The notes under the pieces are model-generated. The model saw only the letters and a list, made by a program, of their open reading frames with translations, was not told the DNA's origin and ran no database searches. Made by a program: the position numbers and the translations under genes. A stretch of 64,000 bases of DNA from Amaricoccus macauensis_A (GTDB lineage Bacteria; Pseudomonadota; Alphaproteobacteria; Rhodobacterales; Rhodobacteraceae), in contig NZ_JBNAFY010000005.1 of the NCBI RefSeq assembly GCF_049800915.1, positions 1-64,000 on the forward strand, written 5' to 3'. Shown here one piece after another: positions 34,758 through 42,432 of the stretch. Each line of letters opens with the position of its first letter. Within the stretch, counting starts at the first letter, position 1.

Positions 34758-35597
34758 TCAGCCCGGCTTGCTCCAGGCAAGCGCCGGGTCGCGGATCGAG
34801 AACTGTTGCAGCCCCTCGATATCGCTCACCCGCACAAAGTGCCCCTTGACCTCGACGCCCGCTTCGCGCTTGAGCCGCGAAAACGCCCGCGACAGGCTCT
34901 CGGGCTTCATGCCGAGCCGCCCGGCCAGCAGCACCTTGTCATGCGGCAGGTTGAATTCCACGGCTCCCGCCTCCACGCCGGCCTGATCGAGCAGGAACCG
35001 CGCCACCCGTTGCGCACCGGTTCGCGCCTTGAGATCCTCGATCTGACGCACAAGCGCCTGCATGATCTGGCAACTGGCGGTGAGCAGCGCCGCAAGCGCA
35101 TCGCGATCCGAGTCTATCGCCCTCAGGAGCAGGTCGGCCTCGATCTGCAACAGCCTGCAATCGGAAACCGCCTCACAGCTCACCGGATAGGGCATTCCGC
35201 GACAGGCCACGGTCTCCCCGAAACTCTGCCCTTCGGTGAACACGGCAATGACAGCTTCCGCGCCGCTCTCCGTCATCCGGTAGACCTTCACGCATCCTTC
35301 GAGCACGAGGAAGAACCGCCGCGCCGGTTCGTTCTGCAGGAAGATCGTCTCGCCCCGTGCGTAGGAGCGATCCATGCCCTGTGCCAACAGGTTACACGCC
35401 AAATCCCGCGGCAGCGCCGAGAGCAGAACGGAATTCCGCGCGACCTTCGGAAGGTCCCGCTCTGCCGAAACCCCGCGAGGCGCCGCGCCGGAATGAATCT
35501 GGGCTGCGCCGTCCTCCGCGAGCAACTCGTCCAGCGAGTCCAGCTCCTCATCGGTATGCATGTCGTCCCCGCCCTGACCTCTTTTGGTCCCATGCAT
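34758..35597 (-). CDS. Crp/Fnr family transcriptional regulator (Dnr-like)
   Basis: A 279-residue regulator. The cyclic-nucleotide-like sensor domain (residues ~55-170: GETIFLQNEPARRFFLVLEGCVKVYRM, GQSFGETVACRG) is followed by a long dimerisation helix and a C-terminal HTH with LAGRLGMKPESLSRAFSRLK; the E-S-x-S-R recognition helix is FNR/Dnr-like. There is no N-terminal Cys cluster, so it does not sense oxygen like Fnr; Dnr-type proteins respond to NO via heme. The N-terminal ~45 residues are an acidic extension. GGAGGAG precedes the ATG. Confidence 0.86.
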   Translation of the reverse strand: MHGTKRGQGGDDMHTDEELDSLDELLAEDGAAQIHSGAAPRGVSAERDLPKVARNSVLLSALPRDLACNLLAQGMDRSYARGETIFLQNEPARRFFLVLEGCVKVYRMTESGAEAVIAVFTEGQSFGETVACRGMPYPVSCEAVSDCRLLQIEADLLLRAIDSDRDALAALLTASCQIMQALVRQIEDLKARTGAQRVARFLLDQAGVEAGAVEFNLPHDKVLLAGRLGMKPESLSRAFSRLKREAGVEVKGHFVRVSDIEGLQQFSIRDPALAWSKPG

Positions 35598-35682
35598 ACT
35601 GCTCCTCCCCCGTGAGTCGACATCAGTCGCCGCAACTATTTCGGCTCGCGGTTGAACCTAAGGGGACGGGAAGAGTCTAACG

Positions 35683-35696
35683 TTGCGATATCGCAA
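35683..35696. promoter_or_regulatory. FixK/Dnr-type box TTGCGATATCGCAA
   Basis: A perfect 14-bp palindrome with the TTGC-N6-GCAA layout of Crp/Fnr-family sites in alphaproteobacteria (classical: TTGAT-N4-ATCAA). It lies 86 bases upstream of the Crp/Fnr start and 55 bases upstream of the DUF1858 start, so it could serve both divergent promoters. Confidence 0.7.
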
Positions 35697-35750
35697 AGTG
35701 CGGATGGAAATATGCGGCAAACTTGACGCCGGACCTTCGGGAGACGGCCG

Positions 35751-35972
35751 ATGACCACACCGCCCATTTCTCGGCACACGCCACTTGCAGAGCTCTACCA
35801 CCGCTGGCCCGAAACGGTACCCGCGTTCATGCAGAGGGGAATGCAATGCCCGGCCTGTCCCTTCGCGCCATTCCATGACATCGCCGATGCCGCCCGCGAA
35901 TACGGGCTGGACCCGGACGTATTCGCCCGCGCCCTGCGCGAGACAGTCGAGAGATCTGCCGAAGCCGATTAG
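35751..35972 (+). CDS. DUF1858 domain protein with CPAC motif
   Basis: A 73-residue protein that is a single DUF1858 domain: HTPLAELYHRWPETVPAFMQ, then MQCPACPFAPFHDIADAA. DUF1858 domains often occur with hybrid-cluster-protein-associated redox functions. The CPAC pair (about residues 32-35) could form a redox disulfide or bind metal. It is divergent from the Dnr-like regulator with a shared palindromic box, so a role in nitrosative or low-oxygen response is inferred. Confidence 0.85.
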   Translation: MTTPPISRHTPLAELYHRWPETVPAFMQRGMQCPACPFAPFHDIADAAREYGLDPDVFARALRETVERSAEAD

Positions 35973-36096
35973 GACGAAAAGCAGGAGCTTGACCTCGGCC
36001 GGAGATTTTCATCGTAAGGTCCTTCGCGCCGCAGGCGCCACGATCATCGAGCGGGCGACCCGCATCGAGATCGACACCAGTATCATCCTTCCGTTC

Positions 36097-36971
36097 GCGC
36101 AACCTGACTTGAGTATTGATCCGTGAGAGGCGCAATCTTTCGCTCCCACTTACGGCCCTTTGAGTCAGGTCTCGCCATGCTGCCTTATTTTGCTCGTTCC
36201 ACAAAGGCATCAAGCATCGCCTCGGCGCCCCTTTGTATCTCTTCGGATTTGGAGAGATGGATGCGCGCGTAGGTGATTTTCAGCGTTGAGTCGCGATACC
36301 AGCTGAACTGTGCGCATTGTGGATTGCGGAAGGGCGGTTGCTTTGGCGAGCAATCGATGAGTAGCGAGACAACGCTGCCCTCGCGCTTGAAGAAGATATC
36401 ACTACCGCGGTCGCTATTGGTGCGGAAGAAGCCGTTTTCGACAGGATAGTGTCCGAATGGGTCCGCCCCTTTTGCGTAGACGCCGAACGCGTGGAGCAAA
36501 TCAGCGTCTGGTTCCAGGCCCGGTCGAGTGGCATTAAGCAGAACATTCATGGTCATCTGCGGACCGCCATCGCGCCCCTCCATCTGTTCGCGGTTCTCCC
36601 GCGTCCAACCTTCGAAGGTCGGGAGCAGCACACGCAGCAGGAAGCCGCCTTCTTCCGTGTCGCAGCCGATTGGCGGATAGCGGAAGTAGTTGCCGGGAAT
36701 GGCGTAGCGCGTTCCGCTCACCCGAAGAAACACCGGGTCAAAGGATTTGTTCGGCATATACGGAAGCGGGAGCGCGCTTTCGGCGGCTTCCGCTGCCTGC
36801 TCGCATCGGTCATTCGGATGGCTCCAGCCAGGCAAGAAACCCAGGTGGCTCATGACCATCACGACTGCGATCGCCAGCAAGGCAACTTGCGTCGGATTTC
36901 CTACTGAACGGCGGAGCAAATGTTTCATTGGAGGCAGCATTCGCCCGATTTTGTTTGTGACCGATTAACCC
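36097..36971. repeat. Direct tandem repeat, unit 1
   Basis: About 875 bases closely matching 37070-37944, covering a whole copy of the 251-residue gene plus ~85 bases downstream and ~30 bases upstream. The left edge is near CTGACTTGAG (36106), the right edge near the ATTAACCCGGCT block. Roughly 100 bases of unrelated sequence separate the units. Edges are by eye and approximate. Confidence 0.75.
36185..36940 (-). CDS. Unrecognised 251-residue secreted or membrane-anchored protein, copy 1
   Basis: An N-terminal hydrophobic stretch (VALLAIAVVMVMSHLGFLPGW, residues ~18-38) is a signal anchor or signal peptide. The rest (~210 residues) should be periplasmic, with four Cys (in DRCEQ, IGCDTEE, LLIDCSP and NPQCAQ) that could form two disulfides. 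I recognise no family. Segments such as YFRYPPIGCDTEEGGFLLRVLLPTFEGWT suggest a beta-rich domain. It is a close paralogue of the gene at 37158-37913, same length and strand, in a direct repeat. Codon use is less GC-biased than neighbouring operons, suggesting transfer. A second Met at 36928 is an alternative start. Confidence 0.7.
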   Translation of the reverse strand: MLPPMKHLLRRSVGNPTQVALLAIAVVMVMSHLGFLPGWSHPNDRCEQAAEAAESALPLPYMPNKSFDPVFLRVSGTRYAIPGNYFRYPPIGCDTEEGGFLLRVLLPTFEGWTRENREQMEGRDGGPQMTMNVLLNATRPGLEPDADLLHAFGVYAKGADPFGHYPVENGFFRTNSDRGSDIFFKREGSVVSLLIDCSPKQPPFRNPQCAQFSWYRDSTLKITYARIHLSKSEEIQRGAEAMLDAFVERAK

Positions 36972-37069
36972 GGCTGGACAGCTTCCGGGTTGCCAGTGCG
37001 GAACACCTCGCGCATCCCTCCCGTTCCGGACGGCCCCGTCGGCGAAACAATGCGGACAAGGACGCGTTT

Positions 37070-37944
37070 CACGCAATCTGACTTGAGGATTGATCCCGTG
37101 AAACGAGTAATCTTCTGCTCCCTCTCCACCCATGGGATCAGGTGTCGAAGCACTGTCCTAATTGGCTCTTTCCACAAAGGCATCGAGCATCGCCTCAGTT
37201 CCTTTCTGTATCTCTTCTGATCTAGAGAGGTGGATGCGCGCGTAGGTGACTTTCAGCTTTGAGTCGCGATACCAGCTGGACTGTGCGCATTGTGGGTTGC
37301 GGGGTGGCGGTCGCTGCGGATCGCAATCGATGAGTAGCGAGACAGCGGTGCCCTCGCGCTTGAAGAAGATGTCGTCGCCGCGGTCGTTGGTGGTACGGAA
37401 GAAGCCATTTTCGACTGGATAGTCTCCAAATGGGTCTGCTCCACGCGCATAGGCACGGAACGCCCGGAGCAAGTCTGCATCTGGCTCCCGACCCGATGGG
37501 GTGGCATTAAGCAAAACATTCATGGTCATCTGCGGACCGCCATCGCGCCGCTCCATCTGTTCGCGGTTCTCCCGCGTCCAGCCTTCGAAGGTCGGGAGCA
37601 GCACACGAAGCAGGAAGCCGCTTTCTTCCGTGTCGCAGCCGATTGGCGGATAGCGAAAGTAGTTGCCGGGAATGGCGTAGCGCGTTCCGCTCACCCACAG
37701 GAACACCGGGTCAGAGGATTTGTTTGGCATATACGGAAGCGGGAGCGCGCTTTCGGCGGCTTCCGCTGCCTGCTCGCATCGGTCCTTCGCATGGCTCCAG
37801 CCAGGCAAGAAACCCAGGTGGCTCGTGGCTATGACGACTGCGATCGCCAGCAAGGCAACTTGCGTCGGATTTCCTAGTGAACGGCGGAGCAAATGTTTCA
37901 TTGGAGGCAGCATTCGCCCGATTTTGTTTGTGACCGATTAACCC
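37070..37944. repeat. Direct tandem repeat, unit 2
   Basis: Second unit of the tandem duplication, offset by 973 bases from unit 1. Similarity stops right of ATTAACCCGGCTG. Substitutions are scattered, and the reading frame is kept throughout, so both copies appear to be under coding constraint. Confidence 0.75.
37158..37913 (-). CDS. Unrecognised 251-residue secreted or membrane-anchored protein, copy 2
   Basis: Same length and architecture as copy 1: an N-terminal hydrophobic segment (VALLAIAVVIATSHLGFLPGW), four conserved Cys, and the GCDTEE, VLLPTFEGWTRENREQ and DGGPQMTMNVLLNAT blocks. Most differences from copy 1 are conservative or lie in the C-terminal 90 residues (for example CDPQRPPPRNPQC against CSPKQPPFRNPQC). 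No domain is recognised. Tandem paralogues with retained frames suggest dosage or diversification, as with secreted effectors, inhibitors or immunity proteins; this is speculative. Confidence 0.7.
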   Translation of the reverse strand: MLPPMKHLLRRSLGNPTQVALLAIAVVIATSHLGFLPGWSHAKDRCEQAAEAAESALPLPYMPNKSSDPVFLWVSGTRYAIPGNYFRYPPIGCDTEESGFLLRVLLPTFEGWTRENREQMERRDGGPQMTMNVLLNATPSGREPDADLLRAFRAYARGADPFGDYPVENGFFRTTNDRGDDIFFKREGTAVSLLIDCDPQRPPPRNPQCAQSSWYRDSKLKVTYARIHLSRSEEIQKGTEAMLDAFVERAN

Positions 37945-38441
37945 GGCTGCACGGCACGCGGGTCTCAATCTGGTTCACGCAGTGGAAACTCCCGGTATAA
38001 ACGTGCGGAAGTCCGCGTCCCATTCTCGGCTCGCAGCCTGCGGGTGATACTTGATGGCCCGCTGAATGAACTCCGTGAAGGTGATCGACACACCTCAGCC
38101 GGAGGCCCCCGGCAAGGGGGCTTGTCGCTTCGGCGAAGAGGCATGATAGCGCGGGTTGCACTTCTCGGGCGGCTGCTTCATCAGCAGACCACGGTGCCCT
38201 TTGAAGGCTCTCCGGTAATGGCTTTGCCCCAGGGCGCGCCACTTGTCAGAGATGACTGCTCGAAGCGTTATGGCACCTAAGCCGATGTTTCCGAAGCGCT
38301 ATCAAGCTGAGTCCACACAAAGCTTGGATTGCGCCGAGAGTTAACAGTGTCTTGAGCAGGGTATGTATGGATTCCATACGGTTTCCATACGGTTTCCATA
38401 CCGAAACCCGACGCGATTTTCCGCGTTCTGGCGCCGGATCT
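37945..38441. other. Intergenic accessory stretch without a supported gene
   Basis: About 500 bases between the second paralogue and the 3' end of nagA. Short frames on both strands lack a ribosome binding site and a recognisable product; on the minus strand, fragments around 38100-38260 read like decayed coding sequence broken by stops. The right part (38361-38403) holds repeats of a CCATACGG unit. Confidence 0.5.
38361..38407. repeat. 11-bp tandem repeats with nested dyads
   Basis: Three units of (A/T)TTCCATACGG start at 38371, 38382 and 38393; the third ends CCG. The dyad GTATGG-ATT-CCATAC (38365-38379) and the dyad GGTTTC-N6-GAAACC (38391-38408, read approximately) are nested in it. This looks like a multi-site protein-binding array or a slippage repeat. 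Confidence 0.6.
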
Positions 38442-39569
38442 TTAGATCGCCGGGCGGCACGCGCTCAGATCGGGCGCAATGCGGATCATGTCCCCAAGCA
38501 CCTGTCCCGCAACGGTTTTTCGCCGGATCAGCGCGGCCGGAACGGTAATCGCGGCCCTCAAGGCGTCCTCCAGCCCGACGCCCACGAGTCCGACCAGATT
38601 GCGGACCGCCGTCGTAAGATCGAGATCCGCCCCCGCCAACGTCCCGTCCTCCAGCGTCAACCGGCCCGCATTTCGCCGTATCATCCGCCCCCCGAGTCGA
38701 AATTCGGACAGGTCCGATCCCGCCACCGCCATGGCATCACTGACCAGGAAGATCCGTCCCGGACCAGCCTTCGACGCCCATGCCGCGCGCATCGTCGCCG
38801 GATGCACGTGGATGGCATCCGCGATCAAGCCGGCCGAGAGCGCCCCATTGGCAAGCGCGGCACCAACAAGACCCGGCTCCCGGCTTCCGAGCTGGCTCAT
38901 GGCATTGAACAGATGCGTCGCAACCCGCGCGCCAGCCGCTGCATAGCGCTGGCAAGTCTCGAAATCCGCGTTCGTGTGCCCGATCGAGACGATCACCCCG
39001 GCCCGAGACAACGCCGCCACCTGCGCCTCGGACACACTCTCGGGTGCCACCGTGACCATCAGCGCAGGCAATGCCCGGGCCGCCGCAAGAAGATTGTCGA
39101 AATCCTCCGGCTCCATCGGCCGGATAAGCGCGGGATCATGCGCGCCCTTGCGGGCCAGCGAAAGATGTGGGCCCTCGAGGTGGAGCCCTGCGACCCCCGC
39201 GAGCCCCCTTTGCGTCGCCTCGATCGCCGCGGCAATCGCGGCAGCGGTTACCTCGCGCGTATCGGTGATCAAGGTCGGCAGGATCGCAGCTACGCCGAGG
39301 TTCCGATGGGCATCGACCATCCGTTTCAGGGTTTCGACGGAGGGATCGTCGTTCAACATCACCCCGCCGCCCCCATTGACCTGCAAGTCGACGTAACCCG
39401 CGCTCAGGATATCTCCCCCGAGATCGACGGCATCTTCCGTATAGGGGGCATCGGCCTCCGGGATCAGGGCCGCAAGCTGCCCGTCTTCGAACCGCGCCAC
39501 ATGGCCGTCGTGGAGCCTCTCACCGTCGAAAACGCGCCCGTTGCGAAAGGTGACGACCTTGCCGCTCAT
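38442..39569 (-). CDS. nagA: N-acetylglucosamine-6-phosphate deacetylase
   Basis: A 375-residue amidohydrolase-fold enzyme that removes acetate from GlcNAc-6-P. Metal and active-site blocks are AGVAGLHLEGPHLSLARKGAHD (Glu), VSIGHTNADFETC (His), ATHLFNAMSQLGSREPG (His), IADAIHVHP, and LVSDAMAVAG (catalytic Asp). It overlaps the upstream SIS gene by four bases and is the last gene of the minus-strand nag operon (BadF kinase, GntR, SIS, NagA). Confidence 0.94.
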   Translation of the reverse strand: MSGKVVTFRNGRVFDGERLHDGHVARFEDGQLAALIPEADAPYTEDAVDLGGDILSAGYVDLQVNGGGGVMLNDDPSVETLKRMVDAHRNLGVAAILPTLITDTREVTAAAIAAAIEATQRGLAGVAGLHLEGPHLSLARKGAHDPALIRPMEPEDFDNLLAAARALPALMVTVAPESVSEAQVAALSRAGVIVSIGHTNADFETCQRYAAAGARVATHLFNAMSQLGSREPGLVGAALANGALSAGLIADAIHVHPATMRAAWASKAGPGRIFLVSDAMAVAGSDLSEFRLGGRMIRRNAGRLTLEDGTLAGADLDLTTAVRNLVGLVGVGLEDALRAAITVPAALIRRKTVAGQVLGDMIRIAPDLSACRPAI

Positions 39570-40618
39570 AGCGTTTCCGTGACCTTGTTGAGGTGGCGTG
39601 GCTTGTCCGGGTCGATGCCGCGATGAAGCGCCACCGTCTCGACCATCCCGTAGAAGGAGACCACCATGGCAATCGGATCCGTGAGCCAGTGGTCCGTGCG
39701 CACATGAGGCAGTTCCGTCGCGCGCCGGACACGCCCGGTCGTGGCAAAGACGCGCGCACCCTTGGCCGAGAGTTCGTCCGCCGTCGCCGCAATGCTCTCC
39801 TCCGCTGCGTCCCCGGCGGCAAAGGCGATGACCGGAAAACCCTCCTCAACGATCGACATGGGCCCATGGTGCACCTCGGCCGAGGAATAGCTCTCGGCGT
39901 GAATGAGGCAGGTTTCCTTGAACTTCAGAGCGGCCTCGTTCGAGATCGCCCAGGACGGGCCGCGACCCAGGGTGAAGAGCGAACGACCCGAAATGGCCTC
40001 TGCCGCACCCGACCAGTCGCAGCGCGTCGCCGCCTCCAGCTGGGCCGGCAGCGCGCGGATCGCGGAGAGAAGTTCCGCCTCTCCCTTGATCTCGGCAACG
40101 AGCCAGAGACCGGCGACGAGCGACGTGACAAAGGTCTTTGTCGCCGCAACGCTCAATTCGGGCCCGGCATGGATCGGCAGCGTGGCAGCGGCGACATTGC
40201 CGAGCCGCGAGTCCGGGTTGTTGGTGATGGCGACTGTCATGGCACCCGCCGCGGCCAGGCCTTCGGTCATGCGCGCGATATCTGGGCTCTGCCCCGACTG
40301 CGAGATCGCGATGCAGAGCGCGTCCTTCGCCATGAGATCGACGCCATAGATCGAGGCAACCGATGGACCGATGGATGCCATGGGCCGACGAAGAATGAGC
40401 TCGCTCGCATATTTGAGATAGCTGCAGGCATGATCCGAAGAGCCCCGCGCGACCGAGATGAGGAAACGCGGGTCAAGCTCCCGCGCGGCCCCGGCCGCCG
40501 TGGCAATGGCCTCGGCCCCATTGGTCAGCAGGCGATCGACCGCTTCCGGGATCTCGAGGATCTCCCGACGCATCAGCGTCTGTTCACTTGGCATGTCTGT
40601 GCACTGGCCTTTCGTCAT
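39566..40618 (-). CDS. SIS-domain glucosamine-6-phosphate deaminase/isomerase (NagB-II type)
   Basis: A 350-residue protein with two SIS domains and no glutaminase domain: the first has LISVARGSSDHACSYLKYA and ISQSGQSPDIARMTEGL, the second FTLGRGPSWAISNEAALKFKE and the AEVHHGPMSIVEEGFP block. This is the layout of NagB-II/AgaS-type deaminases that turn GlcN-6-P into fructose-6-P and ammonia. It lies between the GntR and nagA genes. The ATG at 40618 abuts the gntR stop; an alternative ATG is at 40594. Confidence 0.9.
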   Translation of the reverse strand: MTKGQCTDMPSEQTLMRREILEIPEAVDRLLTNGAEAIATAAGAARELDPRFLISVARGSSDHACSYLKYASELILRRPMASIGPSVASIYGVDLMAKDALCIAISQSGQSPDIARMTEGLAAAGAMTVAITNNPDSRLGNVAAATLPIHAGPELSVAATKTFVTSLVAGLWLVAEIKGEAELLSAIRALPAQLEAATRCDWSGAAEAISGRSLFTLGRGPSWAISNEAALKFKETCLIHAESYSSAEVHHGPMSIVEEGFPVIAFAAGDAAEESIAATADELSAKGARVFATTGRVRRATELPHVRTDHWLTDPIAMVVSFYGMVETVALHRGIDPDKPRHLNKVTETL

Positions 40619-41368
40619 CTAGAGTCGCAACTCGGCCACGAAATCATAGCCGTCGCCGCGGTAGAGGGAGCGCGTGAGTTCTGCCACGCGACCGTCCGCA
40701 AGGAAGGAGGTCCGCTCGATGCGGAGACCCGCGGCACCTTCGGCCACGCCGAGAAGGTCTGCCTCGCGGGATTCGAGATTGATCGCGGAGATCTTCTGCA
40801 CTGCACGCACGGGCCGTTTGCCGAGCTTGTCTAGCACGTCATAAAGCGAAACGGTGACCTCGATTGGGTTCGGCAGGATGCTGAGCGGAAGCGCCGCCCG
40901 TTCAAGCGCCATCGGCCGCCCGTTCGCCTCGCGCAGCCGGTAAATCCGCGCGACCTGCTCGCCATCCTTGAGGCCAAGCGCCTGCACTTCATCCGGTGCG
41001 GGCATGAAGACTCCACGTTCAAGCCAGCGGGATGTGGTCTCCACCCCCCGGCGCTCCATGTCTTCCGTGAAGGAGGTCAGGTGCGATAGCGATTGCTCGA
41101 CCCGTGTCAGCGGCTCGCGCACGAAGGAACCAGACCCCTGCCGCTGCTCGATGAGCCCGTCACGCACCAGTTCGTGGATCGCCTTGCGGACCGTGACCCG
41201 CGAAAGCTCGGTGATCTCGGCGATCTCCCGCTCGGGCGGCAACGAGGAATTGGCAGGCAGAAGCCCGGACGAGATCCCCTCCTCAAGCCGCCGGCGGAGC
41301 TGGACGTAGCGCGGCCCGCCGGCCTGCCCGAGCCATCCCTCCGGCCGCAGGAAGTCAGTGGCGTCCAT
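40619..41368 (-). CDS. GntR-family regulator (HutC subfamily) of the amino-sugar regulon
   Basis: A 249-residue regulator. The winged HTH (SSLPPEREIAEITELSRVTV, then RKAIHELVRDGLIEQRQGSG) is at ~40-85, followed by a UTRA effector domain (MERRGVETTSRWLERGVF, RIYRLREANGRPMALERAAL) that probably binds a phospho-amino-sugar. The start at ATG 41368 overlaps the BadF kinase gene by 14 bases. It is the natural candidate for binding the GGTATTRTAAAGGTAT elements at 42247 and 42391. Confidence 0.9.
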   Translation of the reverse strand: MDATDFLRPEGWLGQAGGPRYVQLRRRLEEGISSGLLPANSSLPPEREIAEITELSRVTVRKAIHELVRDGLIEQRQGSGSFVREPLTRVEQSLSHLTSFTEDMERRGVETTSRWLERGVFMPAPDEVQALGLKDGEQVARIYRLREANGRPMALERAALPLSILPNPIEVTVSLYDVLDKLGKRPVRAVQKISAINLESREADLLGVAEGAAGLRIERTSFLADGRVAELTRSLYRGDGYDFVAELRL

Positions 41369-42242
41369 CGGAAATCTCCCTGGCAAGGTCGCGCGCAAGT
41401 GCGAGCGCACCATCGAGCGGCTGGCCTTTCGGCTCCGCCAGGCCGGCCTGCATGTCCATGGGCAGGAACCGGGCAAAATGCGGCCCGATCCCGCCGGTCA
41501 GGCATAACGGGAGACCGGGCGTCCAGCCGATCTGCGGCAGGGTGTGCGCGATCCTGGCGGCACCCTCCTCCATGATGCGCATTGCCAGCGCATCGCCGCT
41601 ATCGGCGCCTTGCGTCACCAGGGGAGCCAGAGCGCCGAACTCCGCTGGCGTGGCCCGTCCTGCAAACGCGACGATTCCGCCCGTGCCGCCGTATTCGGAA
41701 AGAAGCCGCGCCGACAACCCGGAGGGCGCAAAAAGCCCATCGGCCTGATCGAGCGCGACGCGAAGCGCCCTGCGCCCGACCCACTGTGCCGAGGCCTCAT
41801 CGGCCAATACAGGCCCCCAGCCACCGATGACGCGCATTTGCCCCCCGACCTGGGCGGCGAAGAACGTGCCCGTTCCGCAATGTGCCAGAGCACCGTCACG
41901 CGCCCCCAGAACGCCCCGCACGGCAGCCGGGCGGTCATCCTCGATCCGCACACGCGCAAGCGGAAGCGCCATGCGCAATTGGTCCGCGATCTCTGCCGAT
42001 GTCATACCGGCGAGCCCGATGAAAGCGGGAACATTCGTCAGTGCGTCGAACGCCATACCGGTCTTGCCGGCCAACGCGTCCAGCCCGTTCAGAATCTCAC
42101 GAACCGTCGCGTCGAAATTGCTCGAAACATTCGCCGGCCCCGCCTCGACGACCGCAACCGAAGGGCCACAATCGAGCGCGAGGCGGCAACGGGTTCCGCC
42201 TCCATCAATCCCGATCACCATTGGTTTGCCCGAATCGCTCAT
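41355..42242 (-). CDS. BadF/BadG/BcrA/BcrD ATPase family kinase (N-acetylglucosamine kinase-like)
   Basis: A 295-residue ASKHA-fold kinase. The phosphate-binding loop VIGIDGGGTRCRLAL is at the N-terminus, with AFIGLAGM, the second phosphate motif HCGTGTFFAAQ, and WGPVLADEASAQWVGRRAL. In this context it probably phosphorylates GlcNAc or MurNAc taken up by the ABC transporter, as NagK/MurK relatives do. The proposed operator overlaps its Shine-Dalgarno region. It is the first gene of the minus-strand operon. Confidence 0.88.
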   Translation of the reverse strand: MSDSGKPMVIGIDGGGTRCRLALDCGPSVAVVEAGPANVSSNFDATVREILNGLDALAGKTGMAFDALTNVPAFIGLAGMTSAEIADQLRMALPLARVRIEDDRPAAVRGVLGARDGALAHCGTGTFFAAQVGGQMRVIGGWGPVLADEASAQWVGRRALRVALDQADGLFAPSGLSARLLSEYGGTGGIVAFAGRATPAEFGALAPLVTQGADSGDALAMRIMEEGAARIAHTLPQIGWTPGLPLCLTGGIGPHFARFLPMDMQAGLAEPKGQPLDGALALARDLAREISDGRH

Positions 42243-42246
42243 GAAA

Positions 42247-42262
42247 ATACCTTTATAATACC
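42247..42262 (-). promoter_or_regulatory. Amino-sugar operator, copy 1 (BadF side)
   Basis: On the minus strand this reads GGTATTATAAAGGTAT, two GGTAT half-sites 11 bases apart, ending four bases before the ATG. It overlaps the ribosome binding site. The same element is found on the murQ side. Confidence 0.7.
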
Positions 42263-42390
42263 TATAGCGGCATTAACAGCCCTTTCCACAACCAAAACCC
42301 GCCATGTGAGCGCAGATCTCGGGTTAATGGACTGATATTAAGCAACCAATCCTGCTTTCAAGTGACCTCCGTAAAAAATGGTAGACAAAA

Positions 42391-42406
42391 GGTATTGTAA
42401 AGGTAT
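42391..42406 (+). promoter_or_regulatory. Amino-sugar operator, copy 2 (murQ side)
   Basis: The plus strand reads GGTATTGTAAAGGTAT, differing at one base from copy 1, located 26 bases upstream of the murQ TTG. The half-sites have the same 11-base offset. It is proposed as the GntR-regulator site controlling the divergent operon. Confidence 0.7.
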
Positions 42407-42432
42407 CGTGACTTCACCGAGGGGAGATTCGA

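Noticed and set aside
38044..38280. 78-codon plus-strand ORF beside the tandem genes
   Set aside because: No ribosome site, no homology I recognise, and stops in overlapping fragments; treated as non-coding.
38371..38403. CRISPR-like repeat array
   Set aside because: The units are 11 bp and contiguous without spacers, and there are no cas genes.
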